This document shows positions 10,735 to 21,609 of a stretch of 64,000 nucleotides of DNA, piece by piece (within the stretch, counting starts at the first letter, position 1; every line of letters begins with the position of its first letter). The translations under genes and the position numbers were made by a program. Source of the DNA: Notospermus geniculatus (lineage: Eukaryota > Nemertea > Pilidiophora > Heteronemertea > Lineidae). The notes below the pieces were generated by a model. It did no database searches, was not told the DNA's origin, and saw only the letters and a program-made list of their open reading frames with translations. Location of the stretch: NCBI GenBank assembly GCA_002633025.1, contig NMRB01000832.1, positions 157,026-221,025 of the forward strand, written 5' to 3'.

Positions 10735-11060
10735 GCGCATTTCACCTCGGACACAAGTCCAAGGCAGCCATGTTATTTATCATCAAACCCACGTGACCGC
10801 CGTGGGACTATTTTCGCCGAATTTTGGCCCGTTAAGATGTTCAACCGTACTTGCTCGATAAGTTGAGGCATATTATATATAAACTTACCGGTATCTCACC
10901 CAATCTGCCAATTATTGATCAATAACGCAACGTTTTTATGCGACCTATTTAGTTCATGCGCAGGTGTGATGAGGCGACCGCATCTGAATTCTCACAAACG
11001 GGCAGCGATCGTTCGCGTTCAAGATGGCTGCCTTGCACTTGTGTCCGAGGGGAAATGCGA
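10735..11060. repeat. inverted arms of a decayed element
   Basis: The 10735-10772 arm (CACCTCGGACACAAGTCCAA) is inverted at 11023-11060. Similarity continues outward imperfectly to about 10600 and 11156, where CTTCGGGAACCAAAATGA matches the repeat at 22757. ORFs here are shadows of the palindrome. Confidence 0.65.
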
Positions 11061-11164
11061 GTGTCTACGAAAACTGCCGAGCAGTTGCCTTCGGAAGTCC
11101 GAATGTCCATTATCCCGTAAAATTTCTAGCCGTAGCGGCGGCTTCGGGAACCAAAATGATAGTA

Positions 11165-11291
11165 GTGAGTTTTCGCAAAGCCCCCGAAGCGCCAACGCGA
11201 ACGTCCATCCTTTTATTCGGTGCTCTCTTCGTGGCATCGAACAAGGGTTTGGCGTTCGCGTTGGCGTTTCTGGGGCTTTGCGAAAACTCCC
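11165..11291. mobile_element. TA-flanked GGGAG-end MITE (a)
   Basis: Ends GTGAGTTTTCGCAAAGCCCC and GGGGCTTTGCGAAAACTCCC, flanked by TA at 11163 and 11292. Member of a group with TA insertion sites and a GGGAG-like terminus but varied interiors (see 26125, 35738, 39371, 42232, 46778, 49732). Confidence 0.85.
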
Positions 11292-11463
11292 TATTATCCT
11301 TTCGTTGTTGGCCTATTTGCCTAAGAATTGTGAAATGGTACACTCCTATGCATGACCGATATTTGGAAAAACCTGGACGCAGATTTTGGGTGCTGGACGC
11401 TCGATTTTGCATCATTGGATTGCACCGCCTGTATAAATAAAAGTTTTTCTGGCTGTCTTTGCC

Positions 11464-11703
11464 CATCCTGAGAACATCAGGAATGACAAAGCTCGTCCCT
11501 TCGTCACCGCACACAATGGTGACGAAGGGAGCGAGCGCTAAGGGCCCCAGGGTTAGCGAGCATAAAGGGGTCGTAACGCTACGTCAGGCCTAAGCCAGGC
11601 GTAGTGCTGGTCGAGGACAGGGCATCGCCCAGCACTACGCCTGGCTTAGGCCTGACATAGGGTTATGACCCCTTTATGCTCGCTAACCCTGGTGTTCTCA
11701 GAA
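11464..11703. mobile_element. foldback with CATCCTGAGAACATCAGG end and 10-bp TSD
   Basis: TGTCTTTGCC is duplicated at 11454-11463 and 11704-11713. A 9-10-bp TSD suggests a Mutator-like family. The left arm has the hairpin CCCTTCGTCACC against GGTGACGAAGGG, also found at 20310-20345. A second foldback is inserted near the right end. Confidence 0.85.
11549..11690. mobile_element. nested 142-bp foldback, AGGGTTAGCGAGCATAAAGG ends
   Basis: Near-perfect palindrome: AGGGTTAGCGAGCATAAAGG is mirrored by CCTTTATGCTCGCTAACCCT, with inner arms GTCAGGCCTAAGCCAGGCGT. It interrupts the end of the element above. A longer relative lies at 15510-16112. Confidence 0.88.
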
Positions 11704-11713
11704 TGTCTTTGCC

Positions 11714-12403
11714 GGTCCATCGGGCTAAACACAATTCCAGTCAGGGAAAGTCCTCATCGAAAACTGCTGGAATTTAGCTGGGGTAGTTATTAAGTACGGA
11801 ACGGAACGGAACGGAATCGTGGTTGCAAACGGAATGTAAAATACGGACTGACCCACTAAAGCTGGAACGGAATAAAGTTGATCTTCATTTCATTTCAAAT
11901 GGACAGTGCCGTGCTGTTATGTTGGTTCGTTCTATCATGTTTCTGTGAGCTCAACTCTAAGGTCTTGCCAATATATGTGTTGGTGTAGAGCTTTTGTGGT
12001 GGGTTCGATTCTGGTGTACTGGCCGTGATGTAGATGGGGTAGGCCTTCCCTACCAGGGTGACCGCCAAGACCCAAGAATCAAATCAACCACTGAAGCAAT
12101 ACGCCATCCCAATGGCAAAAAGGAACTCCATAAGGCAGCGCGTATGTCGGTTGTCAAAGTAAATTAGGCCTACCTCAGCAGGAAGAAAAACAATCCATAA
12201 AGCCGTCATCATTGAGGTCAACTGCTTCAGCCTCCATGTGGACGATGATCAATCTCCATGTGGACGATGATCAATTTTTCACTCTGATCATGTCTTCAGT
12301 TGTCCTTTTCATTTCATCATGTAGCCTCTTTGGTATGTTCATGACACGTGGATTGGAACAGTCTTGTCGAGCATTCTTCCAAGCATCTGGCCAGACAAGT
12401 CTG
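11714..12403. other. no gene recognised
   Basis: Includes a short GGAAC pentamer tandem (about 11797-11815) and a doubled TCCATGTGGACGATGATCAA around 12233-12272. No coding region or element ends identified. Confidence 0.5.
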
Positions 12404-12500
12404 GTTTCTCCATCCTGCATCCTTCCCCAGCAGGGCTTTGATCTCGTTCCTCTTCACTCGCCCACGTTTGTGTGAGTGGATGAAGAGGAGCGAGGTAAAA
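12404..12500 (-). mobile_element. fragment of the CATCC foldback family
   Basis: CATCCTTCCCCAGCAGGGC followed by CTCGTTCCTCTTCA is the reverse complement of the 48050-48092 segment. It marks a decayed copy of the family at 11464, 19604 and 47992. Confidence 0.5.
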
Positions 12501-12699
12501 GTATACATGTACTCATTCAGGACTGGCGAATAAAAATAAATGAAGCAAAATGACATTTACGAAATATAAATAGTGTATTTGGAGACCATAAGGCTGTTTG
12601 AAACTCGTTACATAATAAGTTTCTCTGTTCAATAAAGCACAATATTCATTCTTACCATTCAAGGTTTATCACATCCGCCAATTCGGAGAATGCCGTTAA

Positions 12700-13232
12700 A
12701 GGTTACCTGAAAGGGTTTTATCCACTTCTGGTTTTCTGCGCAATGCCGTAGAGCATTAATTAGGCAGCATGAAACTAAAAACGGCATGAAAATCGGATCA
12801 CCCATTTCCAAGTTATGTGAATTTAAAAAGGATGACTACACACGCTGGCAACCATGTCAGGCAGCGGACAAGAGCACTTTTGATGTCATTGGATTTTTTT
12901 AAAATATAAAAAAACATTAAAATAACTCATTTAACTTGGACAGTTAGGTGTAGTTTTGATGTATTTTTCTTGTTCAGTCAGTCCTACTGCAGTTAGTTCC
13001 TTAATATGGATTCTGAGGACAATATTTGGATTTCTAGACAGCACAACTGACCTCATGAACCCGCCGCCTGGACAGCCATGGATTTACCAAGTTGTTTGGT
13101 TGTCATGCAGAAACACATCTTAAATTTGGTATAACACTGTTATGATCCAGTCTTCATGCAACTTTCACTGAACTGTTTTTTACTCGAACTACTTTTCAGA
13201 GAAAAAAATCATGAAATGCCTTTCAGGTAACC
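12700..13232. mobile_element. TIR element, AGGTTACCTGAAAGG ends
   Basis: The left AGGTTACCTGAAAGG follows TTAA (12696-12699). The right CCTTTCAGGTAACCT is its exact inverse. No TTAA is present on the right. The interior holds no recognised gene. Confidence 0.6.
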
Positions 13233-13509
13233 TGACAATCATTAGAGATAGAACATATGAGAATGTAATAGAAACTTTTGTTCCTTTTCATGGGGACACC
13301 TCTTTTCCTCGCTTGCTGATTACTGATGGAGTTAGGCTCATGTGTAACTTTTCTGGGGAAAAATCATCAAATAAAGAAGTTGAGTTTTTTATTTTCTTGA
13401 ATCGCAAATTACATGTACTCACATTTCTGCATTTTATCATTTGTTATAAAATGGACAACAAAATACACTAGCCAACAAATTGCATCAATCTGCAGGAAAA
13501 GGACATTAA

Positions 13510-13838
13510 AGATAATATATCACGACGTCATTGTTTACATTAAATGTTTGTAAACATGGATGTTTACATTGTTATTTTGGAGTTTTGGGAATATGAAATA
13601 GAAATCGAGTTTCTAAGGTGAAAGACCTAAGGTGAAAGGTGACCTAAGGTGAAAGACTTTTGGGACATGCCAACCCACCAAAATGAGTACCGGTGTACTT
13701 TTGGAATCAACAGAATTTCTAGAGGGGCATGCCACCAATAATTTACTCACAAGACAATGAAAGCCTTGATATAAGCAAACAAAATGTAAATAAACAATGA
13801 ATTTCGTGGCCCGCGAAAATATCCCTGACACATTATCT
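13510..13838. mobile_element. TTAA-flanked MITE, AGATAATATATCACG family, copy 1
   Basis: TTAA at 13506 and 13839 flanks AGATAATATATCACG ... ATTATCT. Interior landmarks CCAACCCACCAAAATGA and TTTCGTGGCCCGCGAAAATA are shared with 18356, 32944 and 33696. This copy is longer because of an insert around 13590-13657 with three AAGGTGAAAG repeats. TTAA targets recall piggyBac elements. Confidence 0.85.
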
Positions 13839-13842
13839 TTAA

Positions 13843-14291
13843 AGGCAGATATTCTTTATTTTACCTGGCGAACGCATTTTGTACATGGTAAATCAGTCAG
13901 TGTAATACAACTGGCAGACTACGAGGACCAAAGATGCTGCTTTAGATTATTGTACACTACATGTATTTCTACAAACTGATAAGCCGACCAGGGACACTGC
14001 AGCACCGAAAGAGGGCAGCACCCACAATAGAGAAAACAAGACTGATAGCGACCCACTGGTCTGATGGTAAATGAGATTCAGAGGAAACAGAAATCGAAGA
14101 ATGGGAAATTGTAGCAATGACACAATATTTCTGCCTTTTTCACCATCTGGCGATAAATGGTTTCAACCCTAAACACAAGACACCATTTTCACAGAACTAT
14201 CGACGTAGTTGAGTGTTGGCTTGCGAGAGAGAAAGTTAATTTAATATGCTGGGCGAACGATACGAAAAACCGAATGTCACTTTTATACTGC
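13843..14291. other. no gene recognised
   Basis: No element ends or coding exon recognised; short ORFs only. Confidence 0.4.
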
Positions 14292-14294
14292 TTA

Positions 14295-15090
14295 AGGCGG
14301 GGGCTACCTATGCCGACTTTATTGACGCTCTTTGAAAACAAGCGTCCTAACATATTCATGACAAAAAGTAACTAATTGATGTCAACAAAATGTTTCAGCT
14401 ACACCTTTATGCTCCCGTTCTGTGAAAGAATTGTTCATTTTGACCAATTACGATGGAGTTAATTAAGTTTTAACAAGTTGTCAAAATTTGAGTTCGCAAA
14501 CAATTTTGCAGACTTGGGATGCGACACATCAGTTTCCCACATAGTCTGTAACATACAGGCCTGATGCCTGCAGGGCCTAACGATCCGTTTTTTACGAAAG
14601 TACTTTCCATTTAATTGGTATAAACTATTTAATGCCAAAAAGGCTCGATTTACAGTTTTTGAAATATTTCATATTCCCGACCAACTATCCAAAAAAGGCG
14701 ACCGTGTTGCCCTAGAATGCACATATGGCAATAACATCCAAAAGAAATTTTTCAAATATATGTGTCCAAAAAAGAGAAAACTTGTTTGGAAAAAATTTGA
14801 AAATTTCCATACCAAGTTACTTCTTTGTTATGTAGATTTTCACTATTCGCGCTCTTTGCGTAAACTCTGTTGGGCCATTTGTGACCAAAGCACCAGTGAC
14901 AGAGCTGAACAATACCCGCAGTGGACACAAAAGATTTAGTTAGGGTCGGCACGTACACTGAAGATTGGTTTTCGAAAACAGTATATCAGGGTGATCGGAT
15001 TTAATCTGAATGTGAATGACTGGTCGTACAAAGGCCAGTTCCGTGGATTGCCACTAGGGAATGAGCTCAGCTGTAGGTAGCCCCCCGCCT
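14295..15090. mobile_element. 796-bp TIR element with TTAA or TTA/TAA flank
   Basis: AGGCGGGGGCTACCTA at the left is mirrored by TAGGTAGCCCCCCGCCT at the right, with TTAA overlapping each junction. This is compatible with a piggyBac-like TTAA duplication or a PIF-like 3-bp site. The interior is AT-rich without a transposase frame. Confidence 0.78.
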
Positions 15091-15278
15091 TAAAATTATA
15101 CCAAAACATCTATCTATACTCCGTAAGCTGTACGTAGACACTCAAAAATGCGACAATTCACCGTATCACTAAGCATTCACAGTCACATTCACACACACAA
15201 AAATATATTGCCCCTCGAGTGATCATTACAAACTCCGGCGTGAGGCGACCGGTAAAGCCGGTGTCTTGTTTCACGTAC

Positions 15279-16322
15279 AGGTGTGATAGAATCTAATGCC
15301 CCCACCCTCCCGATGTCCCCCTGTATTCTTTGTCACAGGATAAAGGGTCTTGGTCTCTTTAGAGCCCAATCGCGGGGTTTGTTGACAGTTGTTTGTTGAC
15401 ATGTCCTCAAATCAAGCGCCGTTTTGAGAAAAAGGCGAAAGAAGCATTTTAGTTTAATGGGAAATGCATTACACAGCCAAACTTCGGTGGCGTATTCTAC
15501 AAAATCTGGGGTAGCGAGCATAAAGGGGTCGTAACCCTACGTCAGGCCTAAGCCAGGCGTAGTACTGGTCGCGGCCCTATCCTCATGAGCATAAAGGTAG
15601 ACGCAAGCTGCGTCTAGGTGTAGATATGGGCGTAAGCCTACGCCTGCTCATTACCAGGCGTAAAGCTGTCTTAGTGAAAGTAGGCAGTCATTTTTCCGAG
15701 CATTGGTAGTCGCATTGCTTAGTTTGCCTGTCAAAATGTCCTTTGACCGAGGAAATTAATCTACTACTTTTTTGTATACACTATTTCTCGTCCTCTGCGA
15801 AACTGTCCTTCCTCGGCTACACCTTGGTTTCACGTCACCTGGCTTTGCGAGTTAAGACGACGCAGTGTCTGGAGGTGAAGGACGTCGAACCCGCACAATA
15901 GAAATCTAAGGCCACATAACATTTTCAATGAGCAGTTACGTCATACATCACTGTTATACCTCGGCGTAGACGTTATGTCAGTACGCCTAGTTTTATGCTC
16001 CCTACCTAAATCGGTGACCTAAACTTTATGCTCGCCGACTAGAACAGTCCTACGCCTGCTTCTACACCCAGGTTTACGACTACACTTGCGACCCCTTTAT
16101 GCTCGCTACCCCTGCCGCTTCGAAATCAATGTGAATACTACAAAATGTACATTTTGACCGACTGAATTTGAAAATGTCATTAACCCATTTTAACAATTTT
16201 TTAATGGAACCTCGTCCCCAGGTGCACGTTCGCATATATCTGCACAGGTTTTGCCTGTGACTGGTAAATTTATTGTTGGGGGACATCACATATCGGGGGA
16301 CATTAGGTTCTTTTACACTGGT
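15279..16322. mobile_element. CCGGTGTGATAGAATC-type MITE split by about 0.9 kb
   Basis: The left half (15279-15368) includes GTGTGATAGAATCTAATG and CAGGATAAAGGGTCTTGG. The right half (about 16262-16322) includes GGGGGACATCACATATCGGG. Together they align with the intact element at 46961-47141, so the sequence between is a later insertion. Confidence 0.7.
15510..16112. mobile_element. nested TIR element, GGGGTAGCGAGCATAAAGGG ends
   Basis: The left end is mirrored by CCCTTTATGCTCGCTACCCC at the right. It shares CGTCAGGCCTAAGCCAGGCG with the 142-bp foldback at 11549. It lies inside the split MITE above. Confidence 0.78.
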
Positions 16323-16427
16323 ATCAGGCCTACTGGCCGAAGACCGGAATTGATCATACTCTCGAAGCAAAAAGGCATCATCTCTAATTTTCATCGTCTA
16401 CATGTACGTGTATGATGAAAGATAATG

Positions 16428-16605
16428 CCAGTGTAACGTTTTTGAGCGTTCCCCATCAGCGAGTGTTCCCCTGCTATTGTCTGACGGAATAAGCCGCGAC
16501 TCGACAATGGAGGACACAGAGAGAAACGTGTCGATCTATCTGCCAGTGTTTCCAGAACAATAGGGGGAACACTGACACACGGAAACACTGAAAAACTTTA
16601 CACGT
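16428..16605. mobile_element. foldback, CAGTGTAACGTTTTT ends
   Basis: Left CAGTGTAACGTTTTTGAG is mirrored by CACTGAAAAACTTTACACGTG-like sequence. A better copy lies at 39026-39195. Confidence 0.65.
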
Positions 16606-16805
16606 GTTCATTCAATGCCGCACAAAAATGGACTCATATCACTGAAACATTTTACTGGCACATTAAGAAGAGTAGCATGGATGCGGAGGAAGCACTTTCC
16701 CGCCGTCTAGAGTATAATTCTGGACGCCTTTCGACATGAACAGGCACTTCGAACATCAGTTGACGGATTTCCAAAAACGGAATGTTATCCCACAGCAACA
16801 GCGTT

Positions 16806-17150
16806 CAGACAACTGAGCCCATATTTTCAAAGCTGTTTTATCCGAAACCTGTTTTAACAAAAATCCGTTGTAACTAAGAAGCTTTAAATTCATATTTTCA
16901 AAAGTGCTTTTTAAAGTGCGTTTTATCTTAAAAGATAAACTGCTGTTCTTACTGAAACGTTGTTTTAGCCAGTATTTTAAATGTTAAAATGTGTTTCAAC
17001 ATGGTCCGTGGGAAAGATATACTGCGTAACACCACTAGGTGTTACTTCTGGGGACGACTCATTTCTTGCGGCAGTGCCATAGGCCTGCAACTGCTGGATT
17101 AAATGCATTTTAGCGTTAAAACAGCTTTGAAAATATGGGCCCGAAGTCTG
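16806..17150. mobile_element. 345-bp TIR element
   Basis: CCCATATTTTCAAAGCTGTT near the left end is mirrored by AACAGCTTTGAAAATATGGG at the right, with CAGAC/GTCTG at the tips. AT-rich interior, no coding region. Confidence 0.8.
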
Positions 17151-17946
17151 TCGCTGTGACAAGACAAGCCAACAGGAAGTTAGCCATGGCCCTACTTTGC
17201 TCTAGCTAAAATGCAACATGTTTAAGGGAGATTTAAAATACGGTGAAGCGTGAAAACCCTTTGGAAAATATGAAAGTGAAAATGCGTTTTCGTCGAAGCG
17301 TTCAAAAACTAAAACAACAAAGGGCAAGAAAAAGACCCCATACCGAAAATTAGAATTTGTTCCAGTATTTTTAAAAATACTACTATTTTAACATTCCGTT
17401 GGCGAATAAATGTTTTATTGAGGAATAAACTACGCCCTCTTGCGAATCCCTACGCAATTGGTTGTGCAACGGTCAGAAATTCATCCGCCGTCAGCAATGT
17501 ATTTGCATTGTGCAAAAGTAGTACCGGTCTAGCCCTTTCCAGAGTTTAATGTGGCATTGAACTCTGGGCACGAGATTGGAATTTCCCCAGTGCCTCGAAT
17601 TCGCATACTCCACGACAGCGTTGAAATTTTTTGATAATTGGACGAAAATTTTAACACTGCCATCGATACTAAATCGCCATCTTGAAATCCTGACGTCATC
17701 GTCGGCGGGCTAGTCTATCACGTGATGAGAACTTCTTTTTCAAAATGGTATTATTTGCAGAAAACAGTATTTACCTTGTCGAAAATGAAACAGAATAACT
17801 TTATTATTACTTTACATCTACTCAACCATTGCTTGTATCACTCTATCCTTTATACACCTGTCTTCAACGATCTATATTGTAAGCGTAGAAAACGAGTGAT
17901 GGGGTGACCGCTTCACAAACAGAAGAATTTCTTCTGTTCCTTCCGC
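17151..17946. other. no gene recognised
   Basis: No long ORF with a recognisable domain and no clear repeat arms. Confidence 0.4.
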
Positions 17947-18042
17947 GTGCGCACTACTTTTCAAGATGGAAACCTACCACCGTCACTAGTGGCGATATGA
18001 TTGACGTCATTGCACATATCGCCACCTAGCGTCAAGTTTGTC
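17947..18042. mobile_element. fragment related to nested element at 7497
   Basis: Shares TTTCAAGATGGAAACCTA, CTAGTGGCGATAT and CACCTAGCGTCAAGTTTG-type sequence with the right half of the 7497-7902 element. Confidence 0.55.
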
Positions 18043-18355
18043 GAATTCGAAATCACCCTGCTGTGACACAAAACATTATGGTTTAATCGAACGTCTAAAT
18101 TGCGATCAAATGTATTGTATTTGCTATCGTCGATAACGATAGGGTGCACCAGAAAAAAGACCATCTACCGTAGGCCTACATAATAGAGGCTCAGTGATCA
18201 AGCATCATTCATTGGATGACGATATCACGTGATTCATGAACAGCCGACAGCCCCGCCGACAGCGACAAGTCAATTAACGTGTCACTCAAACCCAGAACTT
18301 GTGCGTATAATCAAAACGAAGACTCGTGGCGTCAAGGTTCACGTAGTGAAGTTAA

Positions 18356-18603
18356 AGATAATATATCACGACTTCATTGTTTACATTCAATGTTTGTAAA
18401 CATGAATGTTTGCATTATGTTATTTTGGACTTTTTGGACATGCCAACCCACCAAAATGAATACTTTTGGAATCAACAGAATTTCTAGAGGGGCATGCCAC
18501 CAACAATTTGCTCATAAGACAAAGAAACCCTGGACATAAACAAACAAAATGTAAATAAACAATGAATTTCGTGGCCCGCGAAAATATCCGTGATATATTA
18601 TCT
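18356..18603. mobile_element. TTAA-flanked MITE, AGATAATATATCACG family, copy 2
   Basis: Intact 248-bp copy between TTAA at 18352 and 18604. Ends AGATAATATATCACG and CGTGATATATTATCT are exact inverses, making this the best reference copy. Confidence 0.92.
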
Positions 18604-19007
18604 TTAATGTAGAAAACATAATGCAATCATGAGGGGCATGGGGCATTTTAGAAATTTTAAAACTTCCAATACCCCACCCGGCGAGACCCTAAAGATAGTT
18701 CATTACTTTGCCACCAGGGAGTATGGCACTACATGTAGGCCTACTAGTTGAATCCAGGCGGTGCTATCCAGGAGGCGATTACACTCGATGTACTATGTAC
18801 TGCGTGCATTATTCACCCACGTGCTCATGGACATGCGACCGACTCATTATTCACAGGGGAGGCAGGCTAGGCGTGTTGGAAGGCATGAGAGTTAGGCCTA
18901 CCTTCCCTTAAAAAAACCGGCTAGTTTATTGTAACCTATATCCCACAAAATTTATCATTTTACGCAACAACAAACTCGTTTTTGATGTTGATTTATGCCA
19001 AACAGGA

Positions 19008-19191
19008 AGTCAATTTCCAGAATCTTAGCAAATTTTCGACCCCCAACCTGGGTCTTCATCAGGCTGGCACTTTCAAGTCGCGCTACCGGTACCAGAAGTG
19101 TCACACTTCTGGTAGCTCGACTTGAAAGTGCCAGCCCGATGAAGACCTCGGTTGGGGTCAAAAATTTGCTAAGATTCTGGAAATTGACTTT
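19008..19191. repeat. GACCCC foldback with hammerhead-like core, copy 1
   Basis: Arms AGTCAATTTCCAGAATCTTA and its inverse enclose inner arms around GGCTGGCACTTTCAAGTCG. On the minus strand the left arm reads CTGATGA, a GACCC/GGGTC-type stem, then GAAA. That is the conserved order of a hammerhead ribozyme core. Related foldbacks lie at 31186, 36207 and 37079. Confidence 0.8.
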
Positions 19192-19603
19192 AAATTTAAT
19201 ACCCAGCTCCACCATCTATTAACCAATTTGGAAGATTTAAAATGAAAAAAAGCGAAAATCGTAACATTTCATGCTTCGGAAAAAACACAAAGGCATGGTC
19301 ATTACGAGTCACAGCGTCTAATCATGGCAAAACGTCTGCGTGGCTGAAGCAAATTTGTACTATATCGCAAGCATTCCACTGAATGCTCTTTTGGTGTGAC
19401 TAGATATTGGTGAGGGACGAGGCTGCTTCTAAGAAATCCTATTACGCCACCTCGGCTCCAAGAGCATTTCTGCTGATATCATCGAAATTTAATCCCCAGC
19501 CCAACCATCTATTAACCAAAGACTCAACAACACGAGTTTCGTCATTAAGTCAGCGAGACAAATGAATATCTTTGCATGCCATCGCAGCCTTCCGCAAGAC
19601 GAG

Positions 19604-20379
19604 CATCATGAGAACATCAGGGGCTGAAAGGGTAAATGTCGTCCTGGGTATCTATATAATAATGCTGGAAGTCGGCTCAATAAAGTCACACTTAGAAGAT
19701 TTGGTTTGCCTCGAAATTCGGCATGGTAATAGAGGATGCCATATCCTGATGCAACGGGTGGTTTAATTTGCGAAGAAAATTTTGTTCTGGTTGCAATTTT
19801 ACTTTTTTTAACGGTGTTGTTCGATTGCTTTATAAATTCTCCCTACCGCAAAACGTGTGCACCAATTCCAGCCGTGCCGTCCATTCCAACCTCGGTCCAA
19901 CTCAGAATCGCCGATTGCCACGAGTTCTTGCTAGTATACAAAGATTACCCAGGATCTCAATCTTCACTAAAACAATACCCTGGGTGTACTTTAGGTAGCC
20001 GAACATCACCCAGCATCGTAGTATGACACCTGGATTCGAGGTTGTCTCGCCCGTGGTCACATGACCGCCTGAAGAATGTCATGAACAGCTACACTCAACA
20101 AGTACCGCGGCGCGAGACCGCGAGATTCCACGGGATTTCTAAATAGGACTCGTTCCTAGGCACTGATTGCGGATGCTGGGTGATGTTCGGCTACCGAAAC
20201 TACACCCAGGGTATTGTTTTAGTTAAGATTGAGATCCTGGGTAATCTTTGTATATACCCAGGACGACATTTGCCCTTTCAGCACATCAGGGGGTCATAGC
20301 GCTCGATCCCTTCGTCACCGCAGACAAAGTGCGGTGACGAAGGGAGCGAGCGCTATGAACCCCTGATGTTCTCATGATG
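19604..20379. mobile_element. outer foldback of a three-layer nest (CATCATGAGAACATCAGGG ends)
   Basis: The left CATCATGAGAACATCAGGG is mirrored at 20361-20379. AAGACGAG/AAGACGAC flank it, a probable 7-8-bp TSD. The right part holds the hairpin CCCTTCGTCACCGCA against TGCGGTGACGAAGGG. It belongs to the 11464 family and carries the element below. Confidence 0.8.
19623..20282. mobile_element. nested 660-bp TIR element with 9-bp TSD
   Basis: Ends GCTGAAAGGG and CCCTTTCAGC; ACATCAGGG is duplicated at 19614-19622 and 20283-20291 (Mutator-like length). The inner arms at 19933-20030 and 20165-20262 are about 95 percent alike, for example ACAAAGATTACCCAGGATCT. The left arm is broken at about 19650-19932 by roughly 280 bp of unrelated sequence, a probable third insertion. 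Confidence 0.85.
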
Positions 20380-21243
20380 AAGACGACCGAACGAAACTCT
20401 TTTTACGTTCAGACGGCCTGGGGACGGCCTGTATCAGACCATAATAGCTGTAAATATTTGACTGTGTTTCAGATCAGTTTTCGCTCACCGATGTCTACAC
20501 CTTGTCAAAAGGAAGGCCAACCCCATCATTTGCATTATTAGGCATAATTATAAACATTTGAATCTTTTAACAGTCTGAGACAAATAAATAAGATGATAAT
20601 GTCTTGTTTTAAATTAAAGTCGAACAGAGACAGACGCCGTTCGTATGTTCTCGTGTGTTAAAACCGTCTTGCTTGTCGGTCGCGATAAGGAACTAACCGG
20701 CTGTCAATGAAAACATTTAGAAAAACCTGGCATTAAAAGTAGGCCGTAATTTTACACGCATTTTCGAATTTGCGATAAAGAGTTTTTACAATGATCATCC
20801 AGTGTACGAGACGTACGTACCGTACTAAGTTTCACAGTTATATTCAGCAACGCGGATGAGTTTAAGATCATACCAAGCGTCTGAATCTGTTCGTTCTTAT
20901 TCTTATCACCGCTTAAAGCCTCGTTCAGACCACACCGGCAGTAAGAGTGTGGTCGGATGAGGCTGATTATTTCAATGATTACCCCAAGTCGGTCATGCAG
21001 TTGTCGTTTGCACTTGAAAGAACAACATCGTGTTCTCAAAACAGTGCCCATTACCTACGTACAAAAGGTGTTCAGAAAGAAACGAAGCACCAAGTCGTTT
21101 CACCCGTCAAAATCGACTCCTGTATACACGCAGGATTCCAACATTCCTCCTTCAAGTGTTAACCCACCAGGGTAGCCTCGAGGCATTTCTGAACCCATTC
21201 GGCTCGGTTTTCGCTGGGGAGGCCTTCGGACAAATTTGGTTAA
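20380..21243. other. no gene recognised; one small hairpin
   Basis: At 20918-20963 AGCCTCGTTCAGACCACAC is mirrored by GTGTGGTCGGATGAGGCT after TTAA, a probable 46-bp MITE. The 99-codon minus ORF (20752-21051) has no known domain. Confidence 0.5.
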
Positions 21244-21245
21244 TA

Positions 21246-21609
21246 GTGAGGTTTCGCAAATCTGACGAAACACGAAGTACGAAATTGGACTTCATTTCCA
21301 TGACGTAATGTACGGTACATGTATTTCAGGAGATGGTTGGTACCACAAACATGCAAGAGCGTCTTTCAGCACATGACGTATAGATCGATAGAGTTACGGT
21401 GTATTTTAAACTTTGAAATTTTTCTTTCGTTTCCACTTCGTAGACACGAAATGTAAAAATTCAAGATGCACCATAACTCTCCCGGTCTTACATGATATGC
21501 TAAAAGACGCACTGGCAGCAGTGACATTGTGGTACCAACCATCTGCAGAAATACATTAGGTTCTGGAAATGAAGTTGAATTTCGTATTTCGTACTTCGTT
21601 TTTCGTCAG
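21246..21609. mobile_element. TA-flanked GTGAGG-end MITE (b), truncated at an N
   Basis: The left arm (GTGAGGTTTCGCAAATCTGA through GGAGATGGTTGGTACCA) is mirrored up to CGTCAG at 21609, where the N at 21610 breaks the right end. The expected terminus is seen in the half-copy at 27847-28056 (GGTTTGCGAAAACTCAC). Confidence 0.82.

Noticed and set aside
10915-11514. Three ORFs of 134-146 codons
   Set aside because: They overlap inverted repeats and the GTGAGTTTTCGC MITE and read similar peptides on both strands.
12001-12020. GGTTCGATTCTGG, like a tRNA B box (also near 34803 and 57311)
   Set aside because: No matching A box, acceptor stem or anticodon arm could be built around any of them.
19008-19191. 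Complete hammerhead ribozyme
   Set aside because: The core is present but no cleavage triplet with an adjacent stem III was found; kept only as a hammerhead-like motif.
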